This document shows positions 47,490 through 57,957 of a stretch of 64,000 nt of DNA, piece by piece. Below the pieces are notes generated by a model. That model did no database searches. It had not been told where the DNA came from and worked only from the letters and a program-made list of their open reading frames with translations. The stretch spans positions 868,001-932,000 of the forward strand of contig NZ_JACHWH010000002.1 of NCBI RefSeq assembly GCF_014191255.1, read 5' to 3'. The number at the start of each line of letters is the position of its first letter. Position 1 is the first letter of the stretch. The position numbers and the translations under genes are program-made. The DNA is from Amycolatopsis bartoniae (GTDB lineage Bacteria > Actinomycetota > Actinomycetes > Mycobacteriales > Pseudonocardiaceae).

Positions 47490-49493
47490 TCAGTCTTCGT
47501 CGGCGCTGCCGAGAGCCGTCTTCGAGACCTGCATGAGGAACTCGATGTTGGTCTTGGTCTTGCGCAGGCGGGACAGCAGCAGGTCGATGGCCTGCTGGGA
47601 GTCCAGCGCGGTCAGCACCCGGTGCAGGCGGTGGTGGATGGCCAGCTCGTCCGGCGAGAGCAGCAGCTCCTCCTTGCGGGTGCTGGACAGGTTGACGTCC
47701 ACCGCCGGGTACACCCGGCGCTCGGAGATCTTGCGGTCCAGCTTCAGCTCGGCGTTGCCGGTGCCCTTGAACTCCTCGAAGATCACCGTGTCACCGGTGG
47801 AGCCGGTCTCCACCAGCGCGGTGGCGAAGATCGTCAGCGAGCCGCCGTTCTCGATGTTGCGCGCCGCGCCGAGGAAGCGCTTCGGCGGGAACAGCGCCGT
47901 CGAGTCGACACCACCGGACAGGATCCGGCCGGACGCCGGGGCCGCCAGGTTGTAGGCGCGGCCGAGGCGGGTGATCGAGTCGAGCAGGACCACCACGTCC
48001 ATGCCCATCTCCACCAGGCGCTTGGCCCGCTCGATGGACAGCTCGGCGACCGAGGTGTGGTCTGACGGCGGCCGGTCGAAGGTCGAGGCGATGACCTCGC
48101 CCTTCACCGAGCGCTGCATGTCGGTGACCTCTTCCGGCCGCTCGTCGACGAGGACGACCATCAGGTGGCACTCGGGGTTGTTCGTGGTGATCGCGTTGGC
48201 GATGTCCTGCATGATCATCGTCTTGCCCGCCTTGGGCGGGGACACGATCAGTGCGCGCTGCCCCTTGCCGACCGGCATCACCAGGTCGATGATGCGCGTG
48301 GTCAGCTTGTGCGACTCGGTCTCCAGGCGCAGCCGCTCGTTCGGGTAGAGCGGGGTGAGCTTGGTGAACTCCGGCCGCTTCTTGGCCTGGTCCGGCTCCA
48401 GCCCGTTGACGCTGTCCACCCGCACCAGCGGGTTGAACTTCTGCCGCTGCTGCTCACCCTCGCGCGGCTGCTTGACGACACCGGTGATGGCGTCACCGCG
48501 GCGCAGACCGTACTTGCGGACCAGCGACAGCGAGACGTACACGTCGTTCGGCCCCGGCAGGTAGCCCGAGGTGCGCACGAACGCGTAGTTGTCGAGCACG
48601 TCGAGGATGCCGGCGACCGGCAGCAGGACGTCGTCTTCGCGGATCTCGGTGTCCGGCGTGCCGCCTTCGCCCCGGCTGCTGCCACGGCGGCGGCGGTCGC
48701 GGAACCGGCGGCCGCGGCGGCCGCCCTCGTCGTCGTCCGCCCCGCCCTGGTTGCCGCCGCCCTGCTGGCCGCGGTTGTTCTGGGACTGGTTGTTGTTCTG
48801 CTGGCGGCGGTCGTCGCGCTGATCGCCACCGCGCTCGCGCTGGTCACCGCCGCGCTCGCGCTGGTCACCGCGCTGCTGCTGGGCGTTGTCGCCCTTGCCA
48901 TCACGGCCGCTGTCACGCTGGCCGCCGTCGCGCTGGCCACCATCACGGCCAGCATCACGACCACCGTCGCGCTGACCGCTGTCACGACCACCGTCGCGCT
49001 GGCCGCCACCGTCGGGGCTGCCCGCGGGGCGGTTCGAGCCGCGGCGACGGCGGTTGCCGCCCTCGCGGCGAGCGCCGTCCTCCCCCTGCTGGGGGGTTTC
49101 CTCGACGGTCTTCTCCACCTGCGGCGCCTTCTGCTCGGCAGGCTGCTCGGCGGGCTTGTCCGCGGGCTTCTCCTGCTTCTTGACCGGCACCGCGGCAGCC
49201 TGCTGCTCGGCGACGCCGTCGAAGGGCAGCGTGTCGTCCGCCCCGGCGCGCTTGCGGGGCGCCTTGCCCTGACGCTCGCGGATGGCGGCGATGAGGTCGC
49301 CCTTGCGCATGCCCTTGGTGTCCCCGACACCCAGTTCCGCCGCGAGTTCCCGCAGGTCGGCGATCACCATGCCGGAAAGCCCGCCGGTGCGCCGCTTGGG
49401 CGCGGTGCCGTTGGTCTGTTCCCCTGCTGATCCCGACGCGACCGGAGCGGCCTGGGTGTCCAGGTCACCGCTCAAAAGATCGGTGTTGCTCAC
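47490..49493 (-). CDS. rho: transcription termination factor Rho with actinobacterial RG-rich insert
   Basis: 667 residues from GTG 49493, about 250 longer than the E. coli protein. A SAP-like Rho_N domain is at about 36-75 (LSGMVIADLRELAAELGV). Residues about 141-280 are low-complexity Arg/Gly/Asp/Gln (GGQRDGGRDSGQRDGGRD). The cold-shock RNA-binding domain starts near 285. The ATPase has VSPPKAGKTMIMQDIA and VVLVDERPEEVTDMQR. The enzyme is a hexameric RNA helicase that ends untranslated transcripts. The gene is preceded by a long leader and a strong promoter. Confidence 0.96.
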   Translation of the reverse strand: MSNTDLLSGDLDTQAAPVASGSAGEQTNGTAPKRRTGGLSGMVIADLRELAAELGVGDTKGMRKGDLIAAIRERQGKAPRKRAGADDTLPFDGVAEQQAAAVPVKKQEKPADKPAEQPAEQKAPQVEKTVEETPQQGEDGARREGGNRRRRGSNRPAGSPDGGGQRDGGRDSGQRDGGRDAGRDGGQRDGGQRDSGRDGKGDNAQQQRGDQRERGGDQRERGGDQRDDRRQQNNNQSQNNRGQQGGGNQGGADDDEGGRRGRRFRDRRRRGSSRGEGGTPDTEIREDDVLLPVAGILDVLDNYAFVRTSGYLPGPNDVYVSLSLVRKYGLRRGDAITGVVKQPREGEQQRQKFNPLVRVDSVNGLEPDQAKKRPEFTKLTPLYPNERLRLETESHKLTTRIIDLVMPVGKGQRALIVSPPKAGKTMIMQDIANAITTNNPECHLMVVLVDERPEEVTDMQRSVKGEVIASTFDRPPSDHTSVAELSIERAKRLVEMGMDVVVLLDSITRLGRAYNLAAPASGRILSGGVDSTALFPPKRFLGAARNIENGGSLTIFATALVETGSTGDTVIFEEFKGTGNAELKLDRKISERRVYPAVDVNLSSTRKEELLLSPDELAIHHRLHRVLTALDSQQAIDLLLSRLRKTKTNIEFLMQVSKTALGSADED
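48744..49013 (-). repeat. in-frame low-complexity codon repeat in rho
   Basis: The minus-strand codons for residues about 161-250 repeat GGC/GGT, CGT/CGC and GAC units (GGQRDGGRD-type), producing near-tandem DNA. This is a coding repeat that encodes an intrinsically disordered RNA-binding segment. It also creates a long spurious hydrophobic frame on the plus strand. Confidence 0.8.
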
Positions 49494-49884
49494 ACATGTC
49501 CTTCCTGACCGATCCACGCCTCCAGGTGGATCAGCGGACTACCGCCCGCGTCTGATCGCGCAGCGGTTCGCTACTGCCCGGTGCGGCTTCTCCAGCTCGA
49601 GACCGGCAGGTCACAGCGGCGGAGCCGCCACACGGGATGCCTGCTCCCCTGGGGAGCACGCGGAATTCGTCACCATGGCCACCGGAAACCCGCCTGAGGT
49701 CCATCCCTGCATCAACTGTGCGGAATCATCGGCTTCAAACTGAAGATGCGATCCGGGAAGGATCCCCCGGGACCGTCACCGGGTGCGGAACTGCGCACGG
49801 TGATCGAACGCCCCCGAGGGTAGACCGAGCGGAGTCGAGGTGCAACAACCACCCCCGGCGTGGCGCGAAATCGGGGCGCCGCCG
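49494..49884 (-). other. rho leader region (about 390 bp, no gene)
   Basis: The region between thrB and rho shows no convincing gene. A promoter near 49817-49845 would give a leader of roughly 310 bases. The leader contains scattered C-rich stretches in the transcribed (minus) sense, as expected for Rho autoregulation in other bacteria. No clear riboswitch fold is recognised. Confidence 0.5.
49817..49845 (-). promoter_or_regulatory. probable rho promoter
   Basis: On the minus strand TTGCAC (49845-49840) and TACCCT (49822-49817) are separated by 17 bp. It lies just downstream of the thrB stop and upstream of the long rho leader. This separates rho expression from the hom-thrC-thrB operon. Confidence 0.6.
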
Positions 49885-50766
49885 CTATCGGGCCGTGACC
49901 TGGACTCCGGCCGGATCCACCGGCAGTTCGGAGACCACGAACTTCTCAACACCGACCGAACCGGGAATTATTCCGTCCGTGGTCAGCGCCAGCACGGTGG
50001 GGCCCGCGCCGGACACGGCGGCCGCCACTCCGGCATCGCGGAGTTCCGCCACCAGGCGCGCTGTTTCCGGGTAGGCGGGCGCGCGGTAGTGCTGGTGCAG
50101 CCGGTCGGCGGTGGCCGCCAGCAGCAGAGCGGGATCGCAGGTCAGGGCGTGCACGGCGAGCGCGGCGCGACCGGCGGAAAACGCCGCGTCGGCGTGCGGG
50201 ACCTGCGCGGGCAGCAGGCCGCGGGTAGTGGCGGTGGACGACTTCACGGCGGGCACGGCGAGCACCGGCCGGATCGACGGGTGCACCCGCAGGCGTTCGG
50301 CGCGGAAGCGGCCTTCCTCACACCACGCGACCACCAGCCCGCCGAGCAGGCTCGCCGCCGCGTTGTCGGCGTGCCCCTCGAACTCGGCGGCCAGCTGCAC
50401 GGCGTCCGCGTCCAGCTCCCGGTCCGCGAGGGCGTAACCCGCCGCGACGCCGGAGACGATCGCCGCCGCGGACGAACCGAGGCCGCGCGCGTGCGGGATC
50501 TTGTTGAAGCAGCGCAGGTGCAGGCCCGGGGCGCGCACTCCGAGCCGCTCGCAGGTGTGGCGGATCGCACGCACGACGAGGTGCGACTCGTCCGTCGGCA
50601 CGTCCTCGACCCCGCCGGCGCCCGCGTCGAACACCTCGACCTTCAACCCGGCCTCGATGACCTGCACCTCGACCACGTCGTGCAGCCCGAGCGCGAGCCC
50701 CAGCGCGTCGAAGCCCGGGCCGAGGTTGGCCGACGAAGCGGGCACGGTCACCTTGAACGCGGTCAC
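49885..50766 (-). CDS. thrB: homoserine kinase
   Basis: 293 residues from GTG 50766. GHMP kinase ATP loop [20 protein letters not shown]-terminal [20 protein letters not shown] and C-terminal [13 protein letters not shown] are all present. It phosphorylates homoserine for threonine synthesis. It overlaps the thrC stop by GTGA and is the last gene of the hom-thrC-thrB operon. Confidence 0.96.
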   Translation of the reverse strand: MTAFKVTVPASSANLGPGFDALGLALGLHDVVEVQVIEAGLKVEVFDAGAGGVEDVPTDESHLVVRAIRHTCERLGVRAPGLHLRCFNKIPHARGLGSSAAAIVSGVAAGYALADRELDADAVQLAAEFEGHADNAAASLLGGLVVAWCEEGRFRAERLRVHPSIRPVLAVPAVKSSTATTRGLLPAQVPHADAAFSAGRAALAVHALTCDPALLLAATADRLHQHYRAPAYPETARLVAELRDAGVAAAVSGAGPTVLALTTDGIIPGSVGVEKFVVSELPVDPAGVQVTAR

Positions 50767-51827
50767 GGAAGGTCCAGCGCCGCCGCTACCGCGTTCGGGT
50801 CGACCGCGAGCGGCTCGACCTCGACGTTGCCCTCCAGCGCCGTCGCCGGGTCCTTGAGGCCGTGCCCGGTGACGGTGCACACCACCGTCGAGCCCTTCGG
50901 CAGGCGGCCGTCCTCGGCCGTGAGCAGCAGCCCGGCGACGCTCGTGGCCGACGAGGGCTCGACGAACACGCCCTCCTTGCTGGCCAGCAGCCGGTACGCG
51001 GCGAGGATCTGCTTGTCGGTGACCTTCTCGAACAGCCCGCCCGACGCGTTGCGCGCCTGCACGGCGCCCTCCCACGACGCGGGGCTGCCGATGCGGATCG
51101 CGGTGGCGATGGTCTCCGGCTCCTTCACCGGCTCACCGTCGACCAGGGGCGCGGCGCCCGCGGCCTGGAAACCGAACATCCGCGGGGTGTTGTCGACGAT
51201 CTTGTCCGCCGCGTAGCCGGTATAACCCGCCCAGTAGGCGGTGATGTTGCCCGCGTTGCCGACGGGCAGGCAGTGGATGTCGGGGGCGCGGCCCAGCACG
51301 TCGCACACCTCGTACGCGGCCGTGCGCTGCCCGACGAGGCGCACCGGGTTGACCGAGTTGACCAGCGTCACCGGGTGGTCCGCGGCGGTCTTGCGGGCGA
51401 GTTCGAGGCAGTCGTCGAAGTTGCCGTCCACCTGCAGGATCCGCGCGCCGTGCAGCACGGCCTGGGCGAGCTTGCCCATCGCGATCTTGCCCTGCGGCAC
51501 GAGCACCGCGCAGGTGAGCCCGGCGCGCGCGGCGTACGCGGCGGCCGAGGCCGAGGTGTTGCCGGTGGAGGCGCAGATGACCGCTTTCAGCCCGCTGGCC
51601 AGCGCGTGCGTGATCGCCACGGTCATGCCGCGGTCCTTGAACGAGCCGGTCGGGTTCGCGCCCTCGACCTTGAGGTACACCTCGGCGCCGGTCAGCCCGG
51701 ACAGGTGCGGCGCGGGCAGCAGCGGCGTGTTGCCCTCACCGAGGGTGACCACCTTCGCCCCGGCCGGGATCGGCACCCGGTCCGCGTAGGCCTCGATGAT
51801 CCCGGGCCAACCCGGCTTCGCTGTCAT
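50763..51827 (-). CDS. thrC: threonine synthase
   Basis: 354 residues from ATG 51827. The PLP lysine is in [15 protein letters not shown], and the phosphate loop is [12 protein letters not shown]. Length and sequence are those of the short actinobacterial form. It converts O-phosphohomoserine to threonine. An 88-bp gap to hom contains a small GC hairpin (CGCGGCAAGCCGCG, near 51846). Confidence 0.96.
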   Translation of the reverse strand: MTAKPGWPGIIEAYADRVPIPAGAKVVTLGEGNTPLLPAPHLSGLTGAEVYLKVEGANPTGSFKDRGMTVAITHALASGLKAVICASTGNTSASAAAYAARAGLTCAVLVPQGKIAMGKLAQAVLHGARILQVDGNFDDCLELARKTAADHPVTLVNSVNPVRLVGQRTAAYEVCDVLGRAPDIHCLPVGNAGNITAYWAGYTGYAADKIVDNTPRMFGFQAAGAAPLVDGEPVKEPETIATAIRIGSPASWEGAVQARNASGGLFEKVTDKQILAAYRLLASKEGVFVEPSSATSVAGLLLTAEDGRLPKGSTVVCTVTGHGLKDPATALEGNVEVEPLAVDPNAVAAALDLP

Positions 51828-51915
51828 GCGGCCTCCTCGACCGGACGCGGCAAGCCGCGGCAGAAATTTTCACGTCGGCCGGCATGGTGCTCGATGGTTC
51901 GCTCGCAAGCTTCGC

Positions 51916-53229
51916 TCACGTGTCTTCGCCTTCCACCCTCATCACGCTGACCACCTCACGGACGACGTCCATCTTCCCGATCGCCTCGACCGTCGCTTCG
52001 AGGGCCGCGTCGGGAGCGAGGTGGGTCACGATCACGAGGCTCGCCATGGACAGCCTGTCGCGCTGGCGCACCGCCGCGATGCTCACGCCGTGGTCGGCGA
52101 ACACCTGCGCGACCTGCGCCAGGACACCCGGCTTGTCGGCCACGTCGAGGCTCACGTGGTAGCGCGTCGGCGTCTGCCCCATCGGGCGCACCGGCAGGTT
52201 GGCGTGCGCGGACTCTCGCGGCCCGTGGCCGCCCTGCACACGGTTGCGTGCCACCGCCACGAGGTCGCCGAGCACGGCACTGGCCGTCGGGGCGCCGCCC
52301 GCGCCCTGGCCGTAGAACATCAGCTCGCCCGCCGCGTCCGCCTCGACGAACACCGCGTTGAACGCGCCGCCGACGCTCGCGAGCGGGTGGGGGCGCGGGA
52401 GCATCACCGGGTGCACGCGTGCCGAGACCGACTCGGTGCCGTCGTCCGCGGTCACCCGCTCGCAGATCGCGAGGAGCTTCACGGTGCGGCCCAGGGCCTT
52501 CGCTGCCGCGATGTCCGACGCCGTGACGCCCGAGATGCCCTCGCGGTGCACGTCCGACGCCGTGACGCGGGTGTGGAAGGCCAGCGAGGCGAGGATCGCG
52601 GCCTTGGACGCGGCGTCGTAACCGTCCACATCGGCCGTCGGGTCCGCCTCCGCGTAGCCGAGGCGGCTTGCCTCGTCGAGGGTTTCGGCGTAACCGGCAC
52701 CCGTGGAGTCCATTGCGGACAGGATGAAGTTGGTGGTGCCGTTGACGATGCCCATCACCTTCGTGATGCGGTCTCCCGCCAGCGACTCGCGCAGCGGCCG
52801 CAGCAGCGGGATCGCGCCCGCCACCGACGCCTCGAAGTACAGGTCAGCCCCGCCCGCGTCGGCCGCCTCGGACAGCTCGCCCGAGTGCTCCGACAGCAGC
52901 GCCTTGTTGGCCGTGACGACCGACTTCCCCTTGCGCAGCGCGGTGAGCAGCCACGTGCGGACGGGCTCGATGCCGCCGATCAGCTCGACCACTACGTCCA
53001 CATCGGACTCGACGAGCGCGGCCGCGTCGGCGGTCAGCAGGTGCTGCGGCAGCTCGGGGTGCTTGTCGGGGCGGCGGACCGCGATACCGGCCAGCTCCAC
53101 CGGCGCGCCCGCGCGCGCGGCCAGCTCGCCGGCCTGCTCGGTGAGCAGCCTGGCGACCTCACTGCCCACCGTGCCGCAGCCGAGCAGGGCGACGCGCACG
53201 GTCCGCCCGTCCGAAGTGGACAGTGTCAC
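51916..53229 (-). CDS. hom: homoserine dehydrogenase
   Basis: 437 residues from GTG 53229. The NAD(P) fold starts [32 protein letters not shown] and the [19 protein letters not shown] region are catalytic. A C-terminal ACT domain ([20 protein letters not shown]) is the usual threonine-feedback site. It reduces aspartate semialdehyde to homoserine. Its start overlaps the lysA stop by GTGA. Confidence 0.97.
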   Translation of the reverse strand: MTLSTSDGRTVRVALLGCGTVGSEVARLLTEQAGELAARAGAPVELAGIAVRRPDKHPELPQHLLTADAAALVESDVDVVVELIGGIEPVRTWLLTALRKGKSVVTANKALLSEHSGELSEAADAGGADLYFEASVAGAIPLLRPLRESLAGDRITKVMGIVNGTTNFILSAMDSTGAGYAETLDEASRLGYAEADPTADVDGYDAASKAAILASLAFHTRVTASDVHREGISGVTASDIAAAKALGRTVKLLAICERVTADDGTESVSARVHPVMLPRPHPLASVGGAFNAVFVEADAAGELMFYGQGAGGAPTASAVLGDLVAVARNRVQGGHGPRESAHANLPVRPMGQTPTRYHVSLDVADKPGVLAQVAQVFADHGVSIAAVRQRDRLSMASLVIVTHLAPDAALEATVEAIGKMDVVREVVSVMRVEGEDT

Positions 53230-54659
53230 GACACCTCCAGGTTCAGCATGTCCTCGACGGTCTCGCGGCGCAGCAGCAGCCGCGCGCTGCCGTTGCGGAC
53301 CGCGACCACCGCGGGGCGCGGCTGCCGGTTGTAGTTGCTGGCCATCGAGTAGCAGTACGCGCCCGTGGCGGCCAGCGCGAGCAGGTCACCGGGGGCGAGC
53401 GAGTCCGGCAGCCAGCAGTCGCGCACCACGATGTCGCCGGACTCGCAGTGCTTGCCCACCACGCGGGACAGCGCGGCGCCCACCTCGCCGTCGCCCTCGT
53501 CGGCCGAGCGCGACACCAGGCGGCAGTCGTACACCGCGTCGTAGAGCGCCGTGCGGATGTTGTCGCTCATCCCGCCGTCGACGCTCACGTACCGGCGACT
53601 GAGGTTGTCGCCGAGCGAGACGTCCTTGATCGTGCCCACCTCGTACAGCGTGATCGTGCCGGGACCGGCGATCGCGCGGCCCGGCTCGCCCGCGATGCGC
53701 GGCACCGGCAGCCCGGCGAACTCGCACTCCTTGCGGACGATCTCGCGGATCTGCGTGACCATCTGCGCGGGCGGCGGCGGGTTGTCCCGATCGGTGTACG
53801 CGATGCCGAAACCGCCACCGAGGTCCACAACGGACAGTTGCTGGATCAGCTCGTCGCCGTGTTCCTTGCGCAGCTCGGCGAGCAGCCCGACCACGCGGCG
53901 CGCGGCGACCTCGAACCCGTCGGAGTCGAAGATCTGCGAGCCGATGTGGCTGTGCAGGCCGATCAGCCGCAGCGACGGGGCGTTGAGCACCCGGCGCACG
54001 GCCTCGGCGGCGTCACCGGAAGCCAGCGAGAAACCGAACTTCTGGTCCTCGTGGGCGGTCGCGATGAACTCGTGCGTGTGCGCCTCGACGCCGACGGTGA
54101 CGCGCACGAGGACGTTCTGCACGACCTCGTGGCGGGCCGCCACGTCGCCGAGCCGGGCGATCTCGTAGAACGAGTCGAGCACCACCGTGCCGACCCCGGC
54201 GGCCACCGCGCTTTCGAGCTCGTCCATCGACTTGTTGTTGCCGTGGAAGGTGATCCGCTCGGCGGGGAACCCGGCGTGCAGCGCGATGGCGAGCTCGCCG
54301 CCGCTGGCGACGTCGAGGCTCAGCCCCTGCGCGGCGACCCAGCGGGCGACCTCCGTGCACAGGAACGCCTTGCCCGCGTAGTGCACGAGCGACGGGTCGT
54401 CGAACGCCTCGGCGTACTCCGCGCAGCGCGCCTTGAAGTCGGCCTCGTCCACCACGAACAGCGGCGTGCCGTACGTCTCGGCGAGCTCGCGCACGTCGAC
54501 ACCGGCGATGCGCACGACACCGTCCGGGGCGCGATAGGTGTTGCGGGGCCACACCTTCGGGTACAGCCGGTCGAACTCCTCGGCCGTGGTGGGGGGAAAG
54601 CCCGCGTTGTCGGCGTGCGGGCGCACGTCGGCGTGGCGCGGTCCTGCGGGGTGGGCCAT
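53226..54659 (-). CDS. lysA: diaminopimelate decarboxylase
   Basis: 477 residues from ATG 54659. PLP-barrel motif [17 protein letters not shown] carries the Schiff-base lysine; [18 protein letters not shown] and [12 protein letters not shown] bind PLP and substrate, and the C-terminal barrel has the cysteine/tyrosine-rich [12 protein letters not shown]. It makes lysine from meso-diaminopimelate. The gene lies four bases from the argS stop and is coupled to hom. Confidence 0.97.
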   Translation of the reverse strand: MAHPAGPRHADVRPHADNAGFPPTTAEEFDRLYPKVWPRNTYRAPDGVVRIAGVDVRELAETYGTPLFVVDEADFKARCAEYAEAFDDPSLVHYAGKAFLCTEVARWVAAQGLSLDVASGGELAIALHAGFPAERITFHGNNKSMDELESAVAAGVGTVVLDSFYEIARLGDVAARHEVVQNVLVRVTVGVEAHTHEFIATAHEDQKFGFSLASGDAAEAVRRVLNAPSLRLIGLHSHIGSQIFDSDGFEVAARRVVGLLAELRKEHGDELIQQLSVVDLGGGFGIAYTDRDNPPPPAQMVTQIREIVRKECEFAGLPVPRIAGEPGRAIAGPGTITLYEVGTIKDVSLGDNLSRRYVSVDGGMSDNIRTALYDAVYDCRLVSRSADEGDGEVGAALSRVVGKHCESGDIVVRDCWLPDSLAPGDLLALAATGAYCYSMASNYNRQPRPAVVAVRNGSARLLLRRETVEDMLNLEVS

Positions 54660-54662
54660 CGA

Positions 54663-56318
54663 CTACATCCGTTCCGGGGCGGAGACACCGAGCAGCTGGA
54701 GACCGTTGGCGAACACCTGGCGCGCGGCGTCGCACAGCGCGAGCCGGGCGAAGGTCAGCGGCGTGGCCTCCTCGTCGCCCTTCGGCAGGACCGGGGCGAC
54801 GGTGTAGAACTTGTGGAACTCGCTGGCCAGGCTTTCGAGGTAGCGCGCGACGCGGTGCGGCTCGCGCAGCTCGGCGGCCTTGCGCACGACCTTCGGGAAC
54901 TCGTCGATCGTGCGGATGAGGTCGCCCTCCTGCGGCAGCGTCAGCAGGCTCAGGTCGGCCTCCGCGTCGAGCTTCAGGCCGAGGTCGGCGGCGTTGCGCT
55001 GCAGCGAAGCGAGCCGGGCGTGCGCGTACTGCACGTAGTAGACCGGGTTCTCGTTGCTGTGCTTGCGCAGCAGGTCGAGGTCCACGTCGATGCTGGAGTC
55101 GACGGAGTACCGCGTCAGCTCGTAGCGCGCGGCGTCCACGCCGACGGCCTCGACGAGGTCCTCCATCGTGATGACCGTGCCCGCGCGCTTGCTCATCCGG
55201 ACCGGCTTGCCGTCGCTGACGAGGTTGACCAGCTGCCCGATGAGCACCTCGACCACCGCCGGGTCCTGCCCCATCGCGGCCGCCGCGGCCTTCAGGCGCG
55301 CGATGTAGCCGTGGTGGTCGGCGCCCAGCATGTAGATGCACAGGTCGGCGCCGCGGCCGATCTTGTCCTGCAGGTAGGCGATGTCGCCCGCGATGTACGC
55401 CGGGTTACCGTCGCTCTTGATGACCACGCGGTCCTTGTCGTCGCCGAACTCCGTGGAGCGCAGCCACCAGGCACCGTCGGCCTCGTAGAGGTTCCCCGAC
55501 CGCTTGAGCTCCTCGACCGCCCGCGCGACCGCGCCACTCTGGTGCAGCGAGTCCTCGTGGAAGTAGACGTCGAAGTCGGTGCCGAACTCGTGCAGGCTCT
55601 GCTTGATCTCGGCGAACATCAGCTCGACGCCGATACGGCGGAAGGTCTCGTGCCGCTCGGCCTCCGGCAGCGACAGCGCGCTCGGCTCCTGGCGCAGCAC
55701 CTCGGCGGCGATGTCGGAGATGTACGCGCCCGCGTAGCCGTCCTCCGGCGCGGGCTCGCCCTTCGCGGCGGCGATCAGCGACCGGACGAACCGGTCGATC
55801 TGCGCACCCGCGTCGTTGAAGTAGTACTCACGCGTGACGTCGGCGCCCTGCGCGGCCAGCACGCGGCCCAGCGCGTCGCCGACCGCCGCCCAGCGCGTAC
55901 CGCCGAGGTGGACCGGGCCGGTGGGGTTGGCCGACACGAACTCCAGGTTGATCCGGCGGCCCGCCAGCGCGTCCCCGAAGCCGTAGCGCTCGCCCGCGGC
56001 CAGCACCTGACGGACCTGCTCGCCCTGCGCACCGGCGGCGAGGCGGAAGTTCAGGAAGCCGGGACCCGCGACCTCCGCGCTGTCGACACCCTCGTCCGCC
56101 GCCACCCGGTCGGCCAGCGCCTGCGCGAACTCACGCGGCTGGAGCCCTACTTTCTTCGCTACCTGCAGGGCCAGGTTGGTGGCGTAGTCTCCGTGTTCGG
56201 GATTGCGGGGTCGCTCGATCGTCACCGGGTCGGGCAGGACCGACGAGTCGAGCCCACGGTCGGTCAGGACCTGCACGGCGGACGAGCGAACGAGTTCGGC
56301 GAGCACGGCGGGAGTCAC
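54663..56318 (-). CDS. argS: arginyl-tRNA synthetase
   Basis: 551 residues from GTG 56318. The HIGH motif appears as [19 protein letters not shown] (HLGG), and the KMSKS equivalent is [18 protein letters not shown]. The DALR anticodon-binding C-terminus ends in [16 protein letters not shown]. It charges tRNA-Arg; one such tRNA (CCG) lies 2.7 kb to the right. First gene of the argS-lysA-hom-thrC-thrB transcription unit. Confidence 0.97.
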   Translation of the reverse strand: MTPAVLAELVRSSAVQVLTDRGLDSSVLPDPVTIERPRNPEHGDYATNLALQVAKKVGLQPREFAQALADRVAADEGVDSAEVAGPGFLNFRLAAGAQGEQVRQVLAAGERYGFGDALAGRRINLEFVSANPTGPVHLGGTRWAAVGDALGRVLAAQGADVTREYYFNDAGAQIDRFVRSLIAAAKGEPAPEDGYAGAYISDIAAEVLRQEPSALSLPEAERHETFRRIGVELMFAEIKQSLHEFGTDFDVYFHEDSLHQSGAVARAVEELKRSGNLYEADGAWWLRSTEFGDDKDRVVIKSDGNPAYIAGDIAYLQDKIGRGADLCIYMLGADHHGYIARLKAAAAAMGQDPAVVEVLIGQLVNLVSDGKPVRMSKRAGTVITMEDLVEAVGVDAARYELTRYSVDSSIDVDLDLLRKHSNENPVYYVQYAHARLASLQRNAADLGLKLDAEADLSLLTLPQEGDLIRTIDEFPKVVRKAAELREPHRVARYLESLASEFHKFYTVAPVLPKGDEEATPLTFARLALCDAARQVFANGLQLLGVSAPERM

Positions 56319-56412
56319 TCCGCGAGTGTATGTGGCCGTTGACGTGGGCCTGACACGCAGTCCCTAGACTCAAGTCCGAGTCAAATTCGGTTCACAAGTG
56401 GATGCGGGAGCC

Positions 56413-57258
56413 ATGGCCAGCGGCACGAAGAAGAAGGCGTCCTCGAAGAAGGCCGTCAGAGCGGCGCGCAACTCGGTGGTCACCAGGCGGGGCTTCCCGT
56501 GGGGCACGGTCATCGCCGTCGTCGGCGTCGTGGCGCTCGCCGCCGTCGTGATCACCTACTACCTGGTGCAGTCGGCGCCCAAGCGCGCGCTGGCCGACTG
56601 GGTGCCCAGCGCGTCCAACCCGGACCCGTCGCTGAAGCTGGCCGGCATCGTCACCGTGAACTACCAGGGCAGTGTGCACGTGCTGCCCACCGAGCGCGTC
56701 GCGTACGACCACTCGCCGCCGTTCGGCGGGCCGCACGACGGGTACTGGGCCGCCTGCACGGGCGTCGTCTACCCGAAGGCGGTGCGCACGGAGAACATGG
56801 TCCACTCGCTGGAGCACGGCGCGGTGTGGATCGCCTACAACCCCGACCAGGTCACCGGCGACGCGCTGAACAAGCTCAAGGCCAAGGTCGAGGGCAAGCC
56901 GTACACGATGATGTCGCCGTACCCGGGCCTCGACAAGCCGATCTCGCTGCAGTCGTGGGGGCACCAGCTCAAGGTCGACAGCGCGGACGACCAGCGCATC
57001 GACGAGTTCATCACGGCGCTGCGCACCAACCAGAACACCTACCCCGAGGTCGGCGCCTCCTGTGACGCGCTCGGCCCGGGCGCGTTCGACCCGGACAACC
57101 CGCCGCCGTTCGACCCGACCCCGCCGGGGCCCGACGCCAAGCCGATGAACTACCAGGGCTCCAGCGGCACCCAGCAGGACATGGGCGCCGGCGCCGCGTC
57201 CAGCGCGCCCGCGACCGGCGCGCCCGCGTCGAGCGCGCCGGCGAGCGCCACTCCCTGA
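56413..57258 (+). CDS. DUF3105 membrane-anchored protein
   Basis: 281 residues from ATG 56413 (GTG 56398 is possible). A Lys-rich N-terminus is followed by one helix (WGTVIAVVGVVALAAVVITYY) and an extracytoplasmic domain with YDHSPPFGGPHDGYWAACTG and VHSLEHGAVWIAYNPD, the DUF3105 signature. His and Cys residues there suggest metal binding. The C-terminal 50 residues are Ala/Pro/Ser-rich linker. It shares a TGATG junction with the DUF305 gene. Confidence 0.85.
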   Translation: MASGTKKKASSKKAVRAARNSVVTRRGFPWGTVIAVVGVVALAAVVITYYLVQSAPKRALADWVPSASNPDPSLKLAGIVTVNYQGSVHVLPTERVAYDHSPPFGGPHDGYWAACTGVVYPKAVRTENMVHSLEHGAVWIAYNPDQVTGDALNKLKAKVEGKPYTMMSPYPGLDKPISLQSWGHQLKVDSADDQRIDEFITALRTNQNTYPEVGASCDALGPGAFDPDNPPPFDPTPPGPDAKPMNYQGSSGTQQDMGAGAASSAPATGAPASSAPASATP

Positions 57259-57956
57259 TGACCGTCGAAGAAGAAGCGGCCCCGCCGCAGTCCTCGTGGT
57301 CGCGCCCGGTGGTGATCGGCGCGTCGGTGATCGCCGTGCTGCTGCTGGGCGCGGTGCTCGGGATGTTCCTGACGCAGCGCGCGCTGAGCTCGTCCGACTC
57401 GGCCACCCCGGGCGCGAACTCGGTCGAGGTCGGGTTCGCGCAGGACATGTCGGTGCATCACCTGCAGGCCGTCACCATGGCCAACTGGGCGCGGGACCAC
57501 AGCACCGACCCGGAGATCCGGCAGCTCGCGTTCGACATCCAGAGCACGCAGCTGGAGCAGGTCGGGCGGATGAAGGGCTGGCTCATGCTGTGGGGCCAGC
57601 CGGAGCAGCCGACCGGCGGGTACATGACGTGGATGACCCAGGCGGGCGGGCACGACATGGCGGGCATGTCGATGGCGTCGTCGAGCGCGTTGCCCGCCGA
57701 CGCCCCGATGCCCGGCATGGCGACCAACGCGGAGCTGGCGAAGCTGCGCTCGCTGTCCGGCAAGGACCTCGACGTGTACTTCCTGCAGCTCATGCTGCGC
57801 CACCACCAGGGCGGCACGGGGATGGCGCAGTACGCGTACGACCACGCCTCCGTGGCGGCGGTGAAGACGCTGGCGCAGAGCATCCTGCAGTCGCAGGGGG
57901 CGGAGATGACGCTGATGAAGCAGCAGCTCGCCGCGCGGGGCGCTCAGCCGCTGTAG
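57258..57956 (+). CDS. DUF305 membrane-anchored protein
   Basis: 232 residues from ATG 57258. One N-terminal helix (VVIGASVIAVLLLGAVLGMF), then two DUF305 helical segments: FAQDMSVHHLQAVTMANWA and FLQLMLRHHQGGTGMAQYA. The paired HH motifs and a Met-rich stretch (MAGMSMASSS) suggest metal, possibly copper, binding outside the cell. It is coupled to the DUF3105 gene and converges on the CDF exporter with one base between stop codons. Confidence 0.87.
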   Translation: MTVEEEAAPPQSSWSRPVVIGASVIAVLLLGAVLGMFLTQRALSSSDSATPGANSVEVGFAQDMSVHHLQAVTMANWARDHSTDPEIRQLAFDIQSTQLEQVGRMKGWLMLWGQPEQPTGGYMTWMTQAGGHDMAGMSMASSSALPADAPMPGMATNAELAKLRSLSGKDLDVYFLQLMLRHHQGGTGMAQYAYDHASVAAVKTLAQSILQSQGAEMTLMKQQLAARGAQPL

Positions 57957-57957
57957 T

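Noticed and set aside
48165-49430. Long plus-strand frame encoding a very hydrophobic protein opposite rho
   Set aside because: It is antisense to the Arg/Gly/Asp codon repeats of rho, which read as Ala/Val/Leu on the other strand. No start signal or family match.
53223-56342. 1039-codon plus-strand frame across lysA and argS
   Set aside because: Antisense to two unmistakable essential genes; composition is rich in Arg, His and Val with no domains.
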